Shown: piece after piece, positions 33,901 through 46,638 of the stretch
How the letters are laid out: every line of letters begins with the position of its first letter
Position numbering within the stretch: the stretch's first letter is position 1
Source of the DNA: Endoconidiophora laricicola
Taxonomy: Eukaryota; Ascomycota; Sordariomycetes; Microascales; Ceratocystidaceae
Assembly: GCA_001640655.1 (NCBI GenBank)
Contig: LXGT01000174.1
Coordinates: forward strand, 1-64,000
Length of the DNA: 64,000 nt
Direction: 5' to 3'
Notes under the pieces: model-generated
Told to the model about the DNA's origin: nothing
The model's database searches: none
What the model saw: only the letters and a program-made list of their open reading frames with translations
Position numbers and translations under genes: made by a program

Positions 33901-34612
33901 CCGAACCGTTCATATAAAGAAAGTTATCGACTGTATGCTAGATAGTTCTCTTGATGTTAGAGATGGAGATGTCCAGAAAAGCGATGCCAGGGCAGGTTAA
34001 CACCAGAGCCTTCGGTTGTTCCTGAATTAGCTTATATATGCCATATGCAGCCGAATGAAAGGTAGGTAGGGTAATCTGATCAAGCCGGTTCACAGGGTTT
34101 GTAACCCTACATACCATTACTAACCTACTAATAAGGGAGCCTGTAAGCCTTGGCAACGATTTGATTGTTCTATGCCTGTATATTGATTGTTACCATAGAG
34201 TCATTTAGTACCAACTCAAAATGAGTAATTTTGACATGGGGCTATGGTCGAAGAAGGGAGTAAAAAGTCAAGAAATCGAAACCGAAAAAAAGGAAAAAAT
34301 GACTATATCGGTTTCGAGCAATAGATATGTGACCAATGTACTGATAAGCTCCATGATGATACATTGCTAGCGATGTACTACGTAGACATAGTAGGATGGC
34401 AAGTGTTGATCGAGACAATTTCTAATTACTAGTAGTATTACCACAGATAGATAGAGAGACATATCTTTTGTATCCCAGTACGAAATGCAGTAGATAAGCC
34501 ACCTGTCTTCGTGTCAGCTAGCCATTAACGCTACTTAGCCAGTAACAGCGTGCAGGACATTATTGATATACGTAACATGATGATATTTCTAAATATATAT
34601 ACAAGTGACTAG
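33901..34612. other. Intergenic, possible 5' remains of the LINE
   Basis: Possible further LINE remains lie up to about 34150; beyond that I see AT-rich spacer and the 3' flank of the Zn2Cys6 gene. No gene is supported. Confidence 0.35.
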
Positions 34613-36367
34613 TCAAACTAAACTAATATTGTGACTGAATGGTGCTACAAATAGAGCCCAGTTGTTACCTTTTATTATAGGGTTTGTAGCAACAAGATGT
34701 GATGATGAGCTGTCTTCTGTCGTTCTCTTTGATACGCAACGGCTCGGTTTGGGAGACTCCCCCAACTCCCGCTTCTGCCATATCTTTTCGATAACTGCTC
34801 TTGTCTGTGATACATTTGACAAAGAATCATGTAGTTCGTTCATAGCGTAGAGAACAAATGGGCGGGCATGTCGAGGTACATCCTTATCGAGCATAAAATC
34901 CTCTGATGCCCACTCCAATTCCTCCTCAGGGTCTAGTTGACATGCAGCCATGAACAACGACCATGTTAGACCAGCTCTGACATTAGCATGTAGAAGGACA
35001 TATACCAAACGTAAGATTTGTTGTACGCCTTCCCGGATACAGCAGGATGATGGCGTGGTATCATACAGTGTAGACTGTAGATATAGCTGGACGGTCAAGC
35101 GTTTCAGCTCGACTCCAGCTCTTACTACATCATTCTCGGCGTCTTCGCAGATAGTCTCACTAAGCATCACTTCTAAACGATTGCGTTCTTTGAAGAGTTC
35201 CTCATCATTTTGAGTATCGGCAGAGTTGCTATTGCCACTGCGGTACAACTTCCAACTTAACTCGGCGATAGAACTGATGATGCTGACTAGTCTCGGTGAG
35301 CATCCCATCCAAACATCCATGTGGTCTTCCTGCGTAGCCCAAAAATCATGGCCAAAGATGGGTTGTTCGCCACAAGCTGTACGGCCCATGACATCACAAA
35401 AGGCAAAGTACCTTTCAACAAATTGAGTAACGCTTAGGGATGAGGCATGTATAGAGGCAGAAGGCTCGGTCAGGTAACGTCTTCGTAATCTTATAAGGTC
35501 TCGTGCTCCACGTAGATGCACAACCCACTGAGAGCCAGTGTCGTGGGTGACCTCAAGCTGACATAACAGCATAGTTAATACTAGAGACTCCGTGTCTTGT
35601 GCAAGGTCCTGTGCTGAAGTTTGGCGCAGCGACATTCGAAGAGACCTGGTAACCTGGGTTGCATAGCGCAACGCAATATTGCGGTACTGTGGCTCAAACC
35701 GCGAACGATGCGATGCTGCAATGCCAAGCATGGCGTGGAGAATGGCCGGAGGGGTGCATGATACGGCCATGGGTAGGAGAAGCTCTGCAAAAGGCGACGT
35801 ATGATTTTGATATGGTATTGTTAATGGGCAGACTCGGTGAAGATAATACGACAGTAGATGATTCTCGCAGTTGTTGACACTGAGTAGAGATGTGGGCTGA
35901 AAGTTAGGGTTTCCTAGACTGGAGTTTGGCATGCTTACTACCATGGCGCTACTATTCTCAGCCGACGATAGACAGGTAGGTTTACTGGGTGTGATTGATC
36001 TTAACGGCGGCGTATCTTGGTATAGCTGGTCAGCAAAAACATTGAGAAAGCCGTATGGATACGTTGTAGTAGTGATAAAGACAGTGTCATCAAATGCCGG
36101 CTTGTCGACAGAAGGAGTTTTCGATTTTCCATGCTTAGACCAAACACCCGCACGGCCAAATGCCTTTCCGATATAGTCTGTTTCCCATTTGAGCATGAGG
36201 CCATATCCACAGTCGTAGTGGCCTTTGGTCGTACAAAATCCGCACCGAGGACGAGCTTCGTCACATCGTATCTTTTGCGTTCGACAGCGATTGCAGCCCC
36301 GGTGGCTACGGCGAGTCGGTGTCTTGACTTCTTTGGCATTAGACAAGCCGTTAGCCTTTCGCGGCAT
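34613..36367 (-). CDS. Zn2Cys6 transcription factor with fungal-specific (Fungal_trans_2) domain
   Basis: A single-exon gene of 584 residues, a nuclear DNA-binding regulator. The start is set at MPRKANGLSN; the 46 in-frame codons upstream (hydrophobic, beginning MLYLIF) look like leader. The binuclear zinc cluster has six cysteines at about 25, 28, 35, 42, 45 and 53 (CNRCRTQKIRC then CGFCTTKGHYDC), preceded by basic residues (PTRRSHRG). A linker of about 150 residues leads to the regulatory domain with HAMLGIAASHRSRFEP, ESLVLTMLLCQLEV and WVVHLRGARDLIRLRR, the pattern of the Fungal_trans_2 family. It lies 585 bp downstream of the oligopeptide transporter on the same strand, so it could regulate that gene, but no binding site was traced. 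Target genes are unknown. Confidence 0.9.
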   Translation of the reverse strand: MPRKANGLSNAKEVKTPTRRSHRGCNRCRTQKIRCDEARPRCGFCTTKGHYDCGYGLMLKWETDYIGKAFGRAGVWSKHGKSKTPSVDKPAFDDTVFITTTTYPYGFLNVFADQLYQDTPPLRSITPSKPTCLSSAENSSAMVVSMPNSSLGNPNFQPTSLLSVNNCENHLLSYYLHRVCPLTIPYQNHTSPFAELLLPMAVSCTPPAILHAMLGIAASHRSRFEPQYRNIALRYATQVTRSLRMSLRQTSAQDLAQDTESLVLTMLLCQLEVTHDTGSQWVVHLRGARDLIRLRRRYLTEPSASIHASSLSVTQFVERYFAFCDVMGRTACGEQPIFGHDFWATQEDHMDVWMGCSPRLVSIISSIAELSWKLYRSGNSNSADTQNDEELFKERNRLEVMLSETICEDAENDVVRAGVELKRLTVQLYLQSTLYDTTPSSCCIREGVQQILRLVYVLLHANVRAGLTWSLFMAACQLDPEEELEWASEDFMLDKDVPRHARPFVLYAMNELHDSLSNVSQTRAVIEKIWQKRELGESPKPSRCVSKRTTEDSSSSHLVATNPIIKGNNWALFVAPFSHNISLV

Positions 36368-36951
36368 TTTTAATTTAGTATATTGGTAGTTAGAAGCGTG
36401 GAGTTGGCGAGCTATTTGGGCAAACAGTTGAAGCAGAAAGTAGGTGTGAATAAACGTCACTGTAATACCAGAAAGACAGTGCTCATTGAAAATCAAATAA
36501 AGCACTCGAAATTGTGTGTTGACAGATAGTGGCGAGATAACAGGCCGGGCGAAACGATGATCCCACGTCTGCTTGAGTTATCACCGTATTATTGATGGTG
36601 ATACAGCAAATTCAGGATGCGCCAACATGAAGGGTTAGCTCAAAGATAACGGACCCTAATGACCCTTGTAAGCTAGTGTAATATACTGTTAGCAATATTT
36701 TAGCTAGTTAATCAATTAGTCAAGGATTCAATAGTTATCAAGAAGGCTACGATTATAAGAGAGGTGGGGGGTTACTATGCTTATAGCTTATAACACATAA
36801 AAAATGCTCACCTACATAGTTGTCAAATTACATATCACTATAGTTATGACTTTCGGTAATAATGATAAAATATAATAGCAACCTAGTATCAATTATCATA
36901 TGTACACTACGTAAAGACAGATTCCTCAACCACCATACTTTATTACATTTC
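36368..36951. other. Spacer between transporter stop and regulator start
   Basis: It contains the promoter of the Zn2Cys6 gene and the terminator region of the transporter gene. No coding gene is seen. Confidence 0.4.
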
Positions 36952-39536
36952 CTACGACCATGTGGCAGGGCCGAAAACACCGCTGTCTGGCATCGCCTTC
37001 CATGGCGTTCCAAGACCATCGGCTGTGGTTCCCTGTACATTGTTTCCCCACCAGCTCAAGCTTACTCCAGGGAGAACTAGGGCGAAGAAGATGATGATAG
37101 CCGAAACAGCGACGCCCGAGTCAAGACCAGCAGATAGAATATAGTTGTACTGTCCAAAAAGAGTTGTTAGTGAATCTGGATAGATGGCGGCTCATATGAT
37201 ATGATACACAGAATTAAAACATACCTTGGCCCACCAATGAGGCCATTTGCCCTTGATATACTTGTTGAACACAAAGGACACAACGAATGCCGAAGTATAG
37301 TTGAGACCGGTAGCTGGAGGCACATTTCCAGTGCCGGCAAAGAATAGCGGCCAATGCACAAAGCGTAAGAACTTGTTGTCGGGGAAGCGTTTCTTCAGGA
37401 AGAAAGTAACTATGGGTAGGAGCGCACCAAGCCAGAACAGATGCAAGAGACCTGAGTAAATCTTGCCGACACTGTACAGTCTCGCAGGGCCAATGGCACC
37501 CCAGATAATACTGGAAGAGTAATTGACACGTCCCTGAGGACAACTGTATCCGTTGGCCTGGTCTGAATCGCAAATGCCATCGACATTATCCAGCATCCAG
37601 GCTAGCACGGCGTTCTGGGTCAATGAGCCTACGATGCAGGCAGTCAATTGGGCAATGAATAGCGATCTTGGGGGAATTTTCATGTATAGGCCAAGCTTCA
37701 TATCGGCGGCAAAGATCATGGCCTGACTCAGACCAGTGTAAGCGTAGAACTTGAAGATAAGCATGACGATGGGCTTGCCGGGCAGCACGTATCCTGCAAT
37801 GATCTCACCCAACACCGTAAGAACATTACTGTTCAGATTGGCGACAGCAAACACACTACCGGTGGGGACCAGGTAGACCAAGGCTAGACCAAACGTCAGG
37901 AAAACACCCCAGACAGGCAGTCCTGTATCCCAGACCTCCTGTACTAGGATTGCTACAGCAAGCACAATCAGAGTCATGATACCGTACCACCACCATGGGA
38001 CCTGGGTGTAGGCACCCTGCAAGCGTACGTGGATATCCTTTTTGCGCTGAGGGTTGAAGGCAGCAATGATGTCCCGCCAATAGTTTAGAAAGACATAGGT
38101 TGGCACACTGGTCATGACAGCAAACGAGATGCCGTAGCTTAGTGCAAATGTGACCGGCATAAAGATAGGCGAGTACTCATGGTACGCGTCGGCTAGGAAG
38201 TTGCCGGTAGAGTCAACGACTCGGGTGGCGTTGTACACAGAGCCAGTGTTATCGTACGTGTCGGATCCAGAGAAGGGCAAGTATGCCGTATACCAAGTGT
38301 TTGTATAGTACAAAATTGGGGAAACAATAGCGAAAACCACGACCCAGCCGGCAAACACATTAGCCTGAGCCCAGAAGGGAACAACTAATGGAGAGCCGTT
38401 GTAGGCAATTTGTGACCAATCAAAAGTGGTGGGCAAGTATGCAAGGCCGGTCGACATGCCAAAGAGGTTGTTCACAATAATGTTGTCTTTTAGGTGTGTG
38501 CTGCGTTAGTTCATGTTTTGATGTATAGGTGAATGTGCTAAATACAGATTTTCAGAGAGAAAACATACCCGGTGATGCCCAGCAGATGAATGCAAATGTA
38601 CTGAGTCCAGTGAACAGGAATCCAGGTAGCCAATACTATTATCGATAAATGGTTTTAGAATTTTCTTGTTATAGTTGTGATGATTTCGATTGGTCCCTTT
38701 GTCGTATTAAAAGCAGCATATATGTGAAAGGTGAAAAAGTAAGTACTTACCCAGAAGAAGCCACCGACGAATATTATCATGAAGAAACGGTAACGGGAGA
38801 CCCTCCATCCATCGGCTATAGGATTAGCTCTCGCGTGAAGAGTCTGGAACAGTGCAGCGTTGGCTAAAGTCGACGGCCAAATCATGTTAGGTGGCTCGAC
38901 AATGAACCGCTGGGCCATGCCAGCCATGCCTAAGCCAAACATTTGCATGGACAGAGCTAGCAGAATCTGATACCCAACCGGCGTATCACGGCCGTAAAAT
39001 GCCTTCGCCTTTTGAGCTTCCACAATCACAGTAGCCCACGACTGGCCAAAGGAAAGGTTAGACATGATAGTCACTAAGGCGTGCTCCTTGACGTTGAAGC
39101 GGTGATCTGGGTTAACAGTGATGTCATAGCCAAAGACTCGCACCTTGCAGATAGGTAGGATTTTGGCTAACAAGCATCCACAAGGAAAGGCAAGCAACTG
39201 AGCGACTAGGGATGAAATGGTAATGCTAGGATAGCGCATGCTGAAGAACTGGTTGATGCCGGTGCCCAGAATAGTGAACACGACGCCAAGCAACCAGGCC
39301 CGCAGGGTGTTGACGGGAGTTGTCACATCGTCGACATTGGGGACGTTGGCGCGGACTTCGGGATATGGCGAGTTTTCGGATTCAATAGTATATACTTCCT
39401 CAATGTCACCAATAGCTACGGCTAGTGATTTCTCAGGGCTGATGCTACCACCAGAGACGTCCCTTTCATGATCACTAGAGTCTAAGGCCAGGTCGGTCTT
39501 GTCCAAGGTCTTATCCAAGTTCTTGGATTCATCCAT
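36952..39536 (-). CDS. Oligopeptide transporter, OPT family, four exons
   Basis: OPT proteins are proton-coupled plasma-membrane importers of tetra- and pentapeptides, glutathione or metal chelates. Exons: 39536-38751, 38635-38569 (67 nt), 38486-37225 and 37149-36952, totalling 770 residues. The start is the ATG of MDESKNLDK; the frame's upstream extension has no ATG. About 90 acidic hydrophilic residues precede the membrane part. Family blocks are NQFFSMRYPSI, FNVKEHALVTIMSNLSFG, FQTLHARANP, GYVLPGKPIVMLIFKFYAY, the loop CDSDQANGYSCPQG and FFAGTGNVPPATGLNY. Roughly a dozen or more hydrophobic segments are visible. The KPI/NMLFK-like and NPG-type motifs place it with the PT/OPT rather than the yellow-stripe clade. 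The substrate is not decidable. A Zn2Cys6 regulator follows on the same strand. Confidence 0.93.
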
Positions 39537-41435
39537 GGCCACGGTCAAGGAGGAACGAAGCCGATAAACGAAAAAAAAAAAAAAAGGAAAAATTCAGTAA
39601 TAATAATAAATCTATCAGTAAAAGTTGATAAAACACGTAGATAGACGTCACCACCAATCTTTTTTTTTGTCGAGGTAAACTGGAAGAAGAACAATCGAGA
39701 TCTGGCTTGAGAAGAAGTATCAATAACTGGACTTAAAAGTGAGCACGCGAGGGCTTCATATTTATAATACTAATAGTATAAGACAGAATGAAGAAAAGAA
39801 ACAATAGATACCATCCTCCCATCATAAGCCAATCTCCAAGTCTTGGCTTTATCATTGCCGTTGCTCACGATATCTCCAAATGCAGCGGCGCACTATCGCC
39901 AGCTTCATGGGGAGTTGCCATGTCCCGGATCGTGGACTACCATTCTCTTATCAGGCGGTATGTTTGCAGGGTCCTTGATAACATTAGTTTCTTGGTGTGA
40001 TCCCGGCAAACTAATGGCACACAACAATATACTGATAGTAGTCTATGATCATATTCGGCCGGTGGACCAGCCGGTACAATCCTAGCAAATCCCACTTTAT
40101 AACTGCGTTGATAGCTTACTCATTCATCGTGTAGGTAGTACGTACTACTTTGGCTGCTACTATTCGCCCTAGTCTTCTTGTTGATCAGTCACAAGCTAGT
40201 TAACCAAACAAAACAAAACAAAACAAAACAAAAAACCCCGCGGAGAACCTAGTCGTCGCTTGTGTCTTTGTAGATTGTTCCTAGAATTGCGATTACACGC
40301 ACTTTCGTTACAGTGCGTGGCACTTGTCCCCGCAAGAGGCAGTCCACTCTTACACCTTCCTCGTCGACATAACCAGACCAAGGGAAAAAGGGCATGCTAT
40401 CATCAGTTCTTTTCTAATTACGAGATGGCCTAAGCATCGACGCGTGGGAGTTCCAGTTGTCAAGGAAGGTCCAAGCCGTCCAGGGGTACATGACTATAGC
40501 CAATCACAAGCCGGTTCTAGATAAGCGAGCAAGCTTTGATAACGCCATCTTCTTCCGTGTCATCACTAGGAGTCAGGATCCAGAGACTAACCGTTTATTA
40601 TAGTGGCCTCCGGAAATTTTCCTAGGCAGCTTCTCCAAACTTTCTGCAAGCTGTGCTGTCAATAATACTGACTGTCTCGGCGCTTTTCTTCTTCTTGTTT
40701 CGATGTTCCGCTGGTGGAACCTGAGCCTTATATCAGAAATAATATGCCCGGTCTCAACTAGCCCGCCTAAAACAGGCAATCTATAGGAATAGCATAAATT
40801 CAATAGTATTGCCATCTTTGTTTCTCACCTAATTGTTGCTACTATGGACTGATAGGACCATTAATATAATAGATAAGGTTACTGTAGTGGAGGCGGTTAT
40901 CTGCTTTGGCTAACTATGCATTCCATAGCGTCTTCAATGCTTTGGCTTTATTTTGCCTGTTTTAGTTCATAGTTTATAATACCATTTCTGACTCTTCCTT
41001 CTCTTTGCCAGAGGAAGGTCGAGCCAGTCCTAAGTCAGCCGAAGAACAAACATGAACATTCACTCTATACTATCGTCGAACTGTTTCCACTTGCATGATA
41101 CGCTGTCTAGACTTGAGTAGGTTTCCTGCACAATCATCACCACTAGTAGTAACAATAAGTCATGACAGTGGCTTGATTCTTGGGCTTACCTCCTCCCCGC
41201 CGTTATTATAGTCGCGATCTCCATTCTAACCTTTCTCAACAACATTACACCTAGATATATATCTTATTAATGTTGGTTGTTTCACCTAGCCAACAGCGCC
41301 CAAATCACCACCGGCCTTTTGTTCCTCTTTTTTTTTATCCATTCCCTTCTTTATTTTCTCTTTGGCAGAAGCACGGATACATATCATCTCACTCGCACGT
41401 TGCCAAGATAAATACTCACACACATAAACACCACA
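39537..41435. other. Intergenic between transporter and FAD oxidase
   Basis: These two genes are divergent, so the interval contains both promoters. It includes an A-run just upstream of the transporter start (near 39571-39585) and an AAAAC pentanucleotide run near 40207-40232. No coding gene is supported. Confidence 0.4.
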
Positions 41436-43030
41436 ATGGCATCTTTCCCGCCCAAAGACGCCAAGATTCTCATCATTGGAGCGTAGGTTCTCTATAATCA
41501 CCGCAGCCAGCCAACCAGCCAAAAAATTTGATTTCATCCATTTAACCTGATTTGCCTTGGTAGTGGAACGTTTGGTTTAAGCACCGCATACCATCTAGCA
41601 AAGCGTGGATATACAAACGTGACGTGTATAGATCGCAATGCTATGCCTAGCGTAGACTCGGCCGGCTACGACCTGAACAAGATCATTCGTACAGAATATG
41701 ACGATGCCTTTTACACCAATCTAGCCTTAGAAGCCTTGGATCGCTGGCGTGAGCCCGAGTTTGACAGTATCTTCCACGAAACTGTGCGTCCTCTCTTTTT
41801 GTGGTTTTCGTCGATTGATACTATATGACTAACTATGTTTGTGTCTTATGTACTTGTCTCTATAGGGTCGTCTCACTACTACCGATGGTGACAAGGTAGC
41901 CGAAGAGCACCTGCGCCAGTCTTTCGAGAATCTGAAAAAGGTCGGTCAGGCAGGCCAAGTCAAGTTTGTCGAAGGCCGTGATGAGGTTGTTGCTCTAATC
42001 CCCCAACTCAAAGACGCTGTAGGTGTTGAGACCTGGAAGGGTCTATTCAACGCCCAGGGCGGCTGGGTGCATGCTCGCAAGGCACTAGAGAAATGGGGAG
42101 CTCTCGCCCAAGAAATGGGAGTCCGTTTTATATCGGGGTCGCAGGGCACTATGGTCAAGTTGGACCTCGACAACGATGGTAGCCTGAATGGTATTCTCAC
42201 TGCGTCAGGTGATGTCTTGTCCGCAGACAGATACATCCTGTGTACTGGAGCAGCTAGTCCGGAGGTCTTACCAGAGCTGGCTCCTGAATTGTGGTCCAAG
42301 TGCTGGACTGTCGGCCATATCGAGTTGACAGACGATGAGATCGCTCAATGGAAGGGTATACCCGTCATTGACCACTTTGAGTTAGGGTTTGCCTTTGAAC
42401 CGGATCCGGAAACCAGTACGTTCATATCTCTCTCTCTCTCTCTCTTCACCTAGATAATCCTCTTCACAACTGTCTCCTGCTCATCAGACCCTTTCCTATA
42501 TTATTACTTCCAGGTAGATATTTCCATTACTCACCCCCTTTCCCCTTTTAGAACGTATCAAAATCTGCGATAACTGCCCTGGTTATCAAAGCTGCACGGC
42601 TTCTTACATTGCAGATGACGGAACGGAAGTGACCTACTCTGTACCACGATATGCAAGCTCACACCCTTCAGATGGGATCCCCGAAGAGGCTGCAGCAGGA
42701 ATGCGTGCTTACATAGCCGCAGTCATGCCTCAATTTGCTGACCGGCCTCTGGTGGACACACGTGTCTGTTGGTGTACCGACTCACCGGACGCCCATTTCC
42801 TAATCGACAATCACCCCAAGCATTCGCAAATCTTACTGGCAACTGGCGACTCGGGACATGCCTTCAAGATGTTCCCTATCATAGGTGATTACATCAGCGA
42901 TGCGCTTGAGGGAAGCAGTCGCGGACTCAAGCAGGAGTGGAAATTCGGCAATCGGAAGAGCAAGAACGTGTCTATGCGGCCGGACACTAAAGTCAAGGAT
43001 CTGCGGGATGTACTCGACTTGGCTGTATGA
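41436..43030 (+). CDS. FAD-dependent amine oxidase (fructosyl amino acid / saccharopine oxidase group), four exons
   Basis: Exons: 41436-41482, 41564-41783, 41866-42415 and 42552-43030, giving 431 residues. The N-terminus has the FAD dinucleotide motif IIGAGTFGLSTAYHLAKRGY (about 13-32; glycines 15, 17 and 20). Other family blocks are SAGYDLNKIIRTEYDD, the HARKALE stretch, ICDNCPGY, CWCTDSPDAHFLID and ATGDSGHAFKMFPIIGD, which holds the region that carries the covalent flavin cysteine in relatives. Here ATGDSGHAFK has no cysteine at that spot, whereas CWCTD has two just upstream. The family oxidises N-substituted amino acids (Amadori products, saccharopine, pipecolate, sarcosine) and releases peroxide, often in peroxisomes. 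The C-terminus ends DLAV, not a standard SKL signal. Exact substrate is open. Confidence 0.88.
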
Positions 43031-46000
43031 ACAAATATATATCGTGGCACCGATATGTACAGTATAAAAAGAATATACACATAAATATACGTACGGTTCA
43101 TTAATTGAGTACACGGCTACTTTAGTATCGTTCAGTTCGTGCAACATATGACTTGTACATTACACGTAATCGACGAATCCATCTCCCTCTTTCACTTGAA
43201 GTCTTTTGGAATATATAGCAAGCATGACCTTATTAGCTTCAAGGCGCTATCCAAGGCTCAGTTGTTCGCTATCAATGATTATGTTTACTCTAACCTGGAT
43301 AAAGCTCAATATGCTATATGCTACAGGTAATGCAATGCCATGCATGAAGGCATTTTGTATACGATTGTATATTGCACTAGTCAATAGTTAGTGCATATAT
43401 GTATGTTATTGTGTCTAGCTGTGCGTGCATCTGTACACATGTACATGTACATACAAGTACAATCCAACCCAAGCCAGTCAATACTCGATTGGCATCACAT
43501 GCGGTGCGCCATAAACCCGTCTTCTTGGACCTTATCGCACACTTTTACTGTGTTGATTGTTTATTTTAGTATGTCCTGTGTTGTTTGTTACTCTTTGTTA
43601 CTCTTTGTTTACCTCATGCAACCTCCCCCCCCCCCCCCCCCAGGCTGGCCATCCCTTCTTTTAACATCCCAGATTGCCAACATCGGTCGCCCGCCAGACT
43701 ACGCCAAGTATATCTTCCGGCGCCTTCTGCGACTAGGTGTATGTATAGTACTACTACGTACTACATTGTCTGTTGGTATATTTCTGATGTCCACAACAGT
43801 GCCCAAAATCTGGTGTGTTGTATGTGTAGCCAAGCCATTAAAGTGATAAATAAATAGCCAGTAATACTAGTCAACGCACACTACTACTGATAACCTAGTG
43901 TAGTAGCAAACGAAGAAGCCCAAGCGTCCGTTAAATTCCTCATGAGCGCTCTGCGCTGCATGTTGTTTTCATGATTCTCCACCATTCCATCGCGCCTTCA
44001 GTATAGTTAGTGGCCTACAAAAGTCCGACATTCTCGTATCTTCTGCCATGGGGTTGGTCTTCAGCCTCCTCTTTTCTGGCAAATTTACTTTTGTTGTTGA
44101 TGCTACCAAAGCCGAAACTTATCACGTTAATTAAACCAGTAAATTTCTCAAGTGCTCCAGGTATAGAACTCTTTGAGGTCTACTATGTACGTATTACACA
44201 ATCAGCCTACAAGATTACATACATTCAATAGACAAAGACATAGCATCTACAAGAATAGTGAGTACGTTTTCTATACTGTAGTTTATCTTGATCAAATAAC
44301 TACTACATAGTACTTCTACATCTGTAGATATCGCGAACTAGTATCACACGTTTCTTTCCATCATGTTCTATATAATTTTTTTAAAAAAAAAAACACCAAG
44401 ATGCACATCATCTATTCTATGAAATGTAGGTAGGCATTAAACAAAAAAACACACACACACCTACTCAGTAAGCTAATATACCAAATGGAAGCCGTCCGTG
44501 TTGATATAGATAGCTGCTATCCCTTCCATGTATCACCGTAAGTCTTCTTCCCGTCTCAACTTACACGTACATCTATCCCCCTCAATGCATCATTCTCTCT
44601 AGTCCTACATCAAGTTTTGCCATAAACACATAACAAACAAAGAAGTCAACGATCCGGTTCGGATCATGCTATCGACAATTCCAGCCATCTTCTATATAAG
44701 CCTTGAAAAAGAAAAGAAAGTTCCTGGAGGTCCTCCGCGATCCTCTGCCTCGTTTCTACCAGCGCCACTGTCGAAGCAGTTACATAGTAGTTAGTTAGTT
44801 GGTTAGTACATGTGTACTGAACAGATAGATAGATAGTAGCGATAGTGCACTTTTGGGCTTCTTAGATAGCACTTGACTGATGGAAATATTGCCCCTTATA
44901 GCTTGAGGCTTCTCCCAGTATCCTTGCTGTGTCAATAGCCATTGCTGTTTCCTTTTTGATTCCTTCTATTCTCTGCTCATGACCCAGCCTCTGACCCGCA
45001 TAATTCGAAAGCTAAAGGATTAGCGTGATAAAGTCAAGTCATAACGCCTGAATAGCTTTACTTGTTGCTCATCAGTAGTCAGCTTGCTGTCTGCCATCAT
45101 AGCAATAATAGTAGTAATACAACATACATTCGTTCATCATACACGCCGCTAGCATATATGCAGCACTATATCCAACTTTATATGTATCGTGACTAATGAA
45201 AGTCTTGAGCCACTAACACACTTGGCTGGCGCACATTGTTTTGGCTCCTCGCAACCTTGGTAGCCATCAAGCTTATCCAGTATATCGACGCGCTTTGGTT
45301 GTAGCCGCCTTCAAGATTTGCTAATGTGACTGGGGATCTTACTTCTCCTTTTTTTTGGGTATTTTTTTTCTTCCTGAAATCGTTCGTTCGTTCCCTGTTC
45401 ACCAACAGTGGTTCTGTCACATTCCGCACGTTTTCCTTCTGCTTTGTTGTTTTGCTTCGGTTGGGAAACCTCTGCTTTGTTGTTGTATTCTTTTCTTTTC
45501 CTTTCCATGTCTGACCATTTTCTTTTCTGTTCTTCTTATTCCATGCTCAGCGCTCCGTCCTGCCATATAGCCAGTGTGTGTTTCTTATTAAGTCAGGTCC
45601 CCGATTTATAGTCTTAGGATTATAGTGAGTAGTCGTAGTAGAAGCAACTAGAGCAACTGCTAGTCAATTGCTAGCTGTGGCGCTTTTAGTGGCTGCCATC
45701 CATCACTGTCCTACAATCCGTTTTCACCACCGAAATCGAGCTAAGCAAGCCCGCCGCCCACGTTTAGGTGCTTGTTGTGCCCAGCAAATCTCCACTTGGT
45801 AGTTAGTTCTGAATAGAACCTGGCCCTCCTAAATGCAATAAATAGAGATAATAAACAGGCAGATCGGGTTCCATTTAGTTTCTAGTTACTTGCTTGGGCT
45901 AACAGGTATCAGTACGAAGTGTCTCTTGTTTTTATGCTATATTCCTATTATTATAATTTCTTGTAGCCCACATCTTCTTCATCTCACCTCCTCGTCGTGT

Positions 46001-46638
46001 TTTAAAGGAAGAAATCTGAAGGACTGAAAAAAAAAACCAGATTAAACACACATACAAGCAATCCCCGATCTCGAGTCTCTACTGCTGGCTATTAACTCTA
46101 CCATTCCGCCCGCCAGAAGCAACTTACCAACGTCTCACATCCGAGTTTTCCACCCTGTTCAGTTGCTGCCAAACAGCTCAATCTCGAAATCCCCTCCCTC
46201 TTCTTTCTCCTTCTCCTTCTCTCTCTCTCTCTCTCTTTCTCTCTCCCATCACTGTCATCTGTCACTGCAAACAACCTCCGCTTCTACTTGGCCTCCACAC
46301 TCTATCCATCCTATCCCATCAATCAGTCGTCCTTCTTTGCTTCTTGAGCTTATCGGAACACCAGTCCCGGCAACCCATTAGATTACAGCCGCCAGAGGTT
46401 TGCACAATCGCCAATTTTCAACTACACTCCGCCACGCATATCTTACTACCTATCATCTTCACCGTCTCTCTACGCCAAACTACACCAATATAATATACCC
46501 GGCTTTTATCTTTCTTTTCTTTATCGCCCTTGACCTGTAAAGTCCTTTGAATTTTCCACCTCGGCCCTTCCGCACACCTCTGTCGACCACTAATATATAA
46601 ATCTTTTTTACTATTCTTTTCTTTGCTGGCCCAACACA
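43031..46638. other. 3.6 kb intergenic, with long pyrimidine-rich leader of the Ras gene
   Basis: No gene is recognised. A run of C (43627-43642) and CT tracts are present. From about 45970 the sequence becomes pyrimidine-rich, as is usual for the promoter and 5' leader of strongly expressed fungal genes, ahead of the Ras start at 46639. Open frames in 45300-45600 follow the T-rich composition and are not called. Confidence 0.4.
46196..46245 (+). promoter_or_regulatory. CT-rich tract upstream of the Ras gene
   Basis: A pyrimidine stretch including repeated CT dinucleotides lies about 400 bp before the start codon. Such tracts commonly precede transcription starts in filamentous fungi. The role is inferred. 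Confidence 0.4.

Noticed and set aside
37856..38384. Antisense and alternative frames within the OPT gene
   Set aside because: They overlap the well-supported transporter exons and have no family signal.
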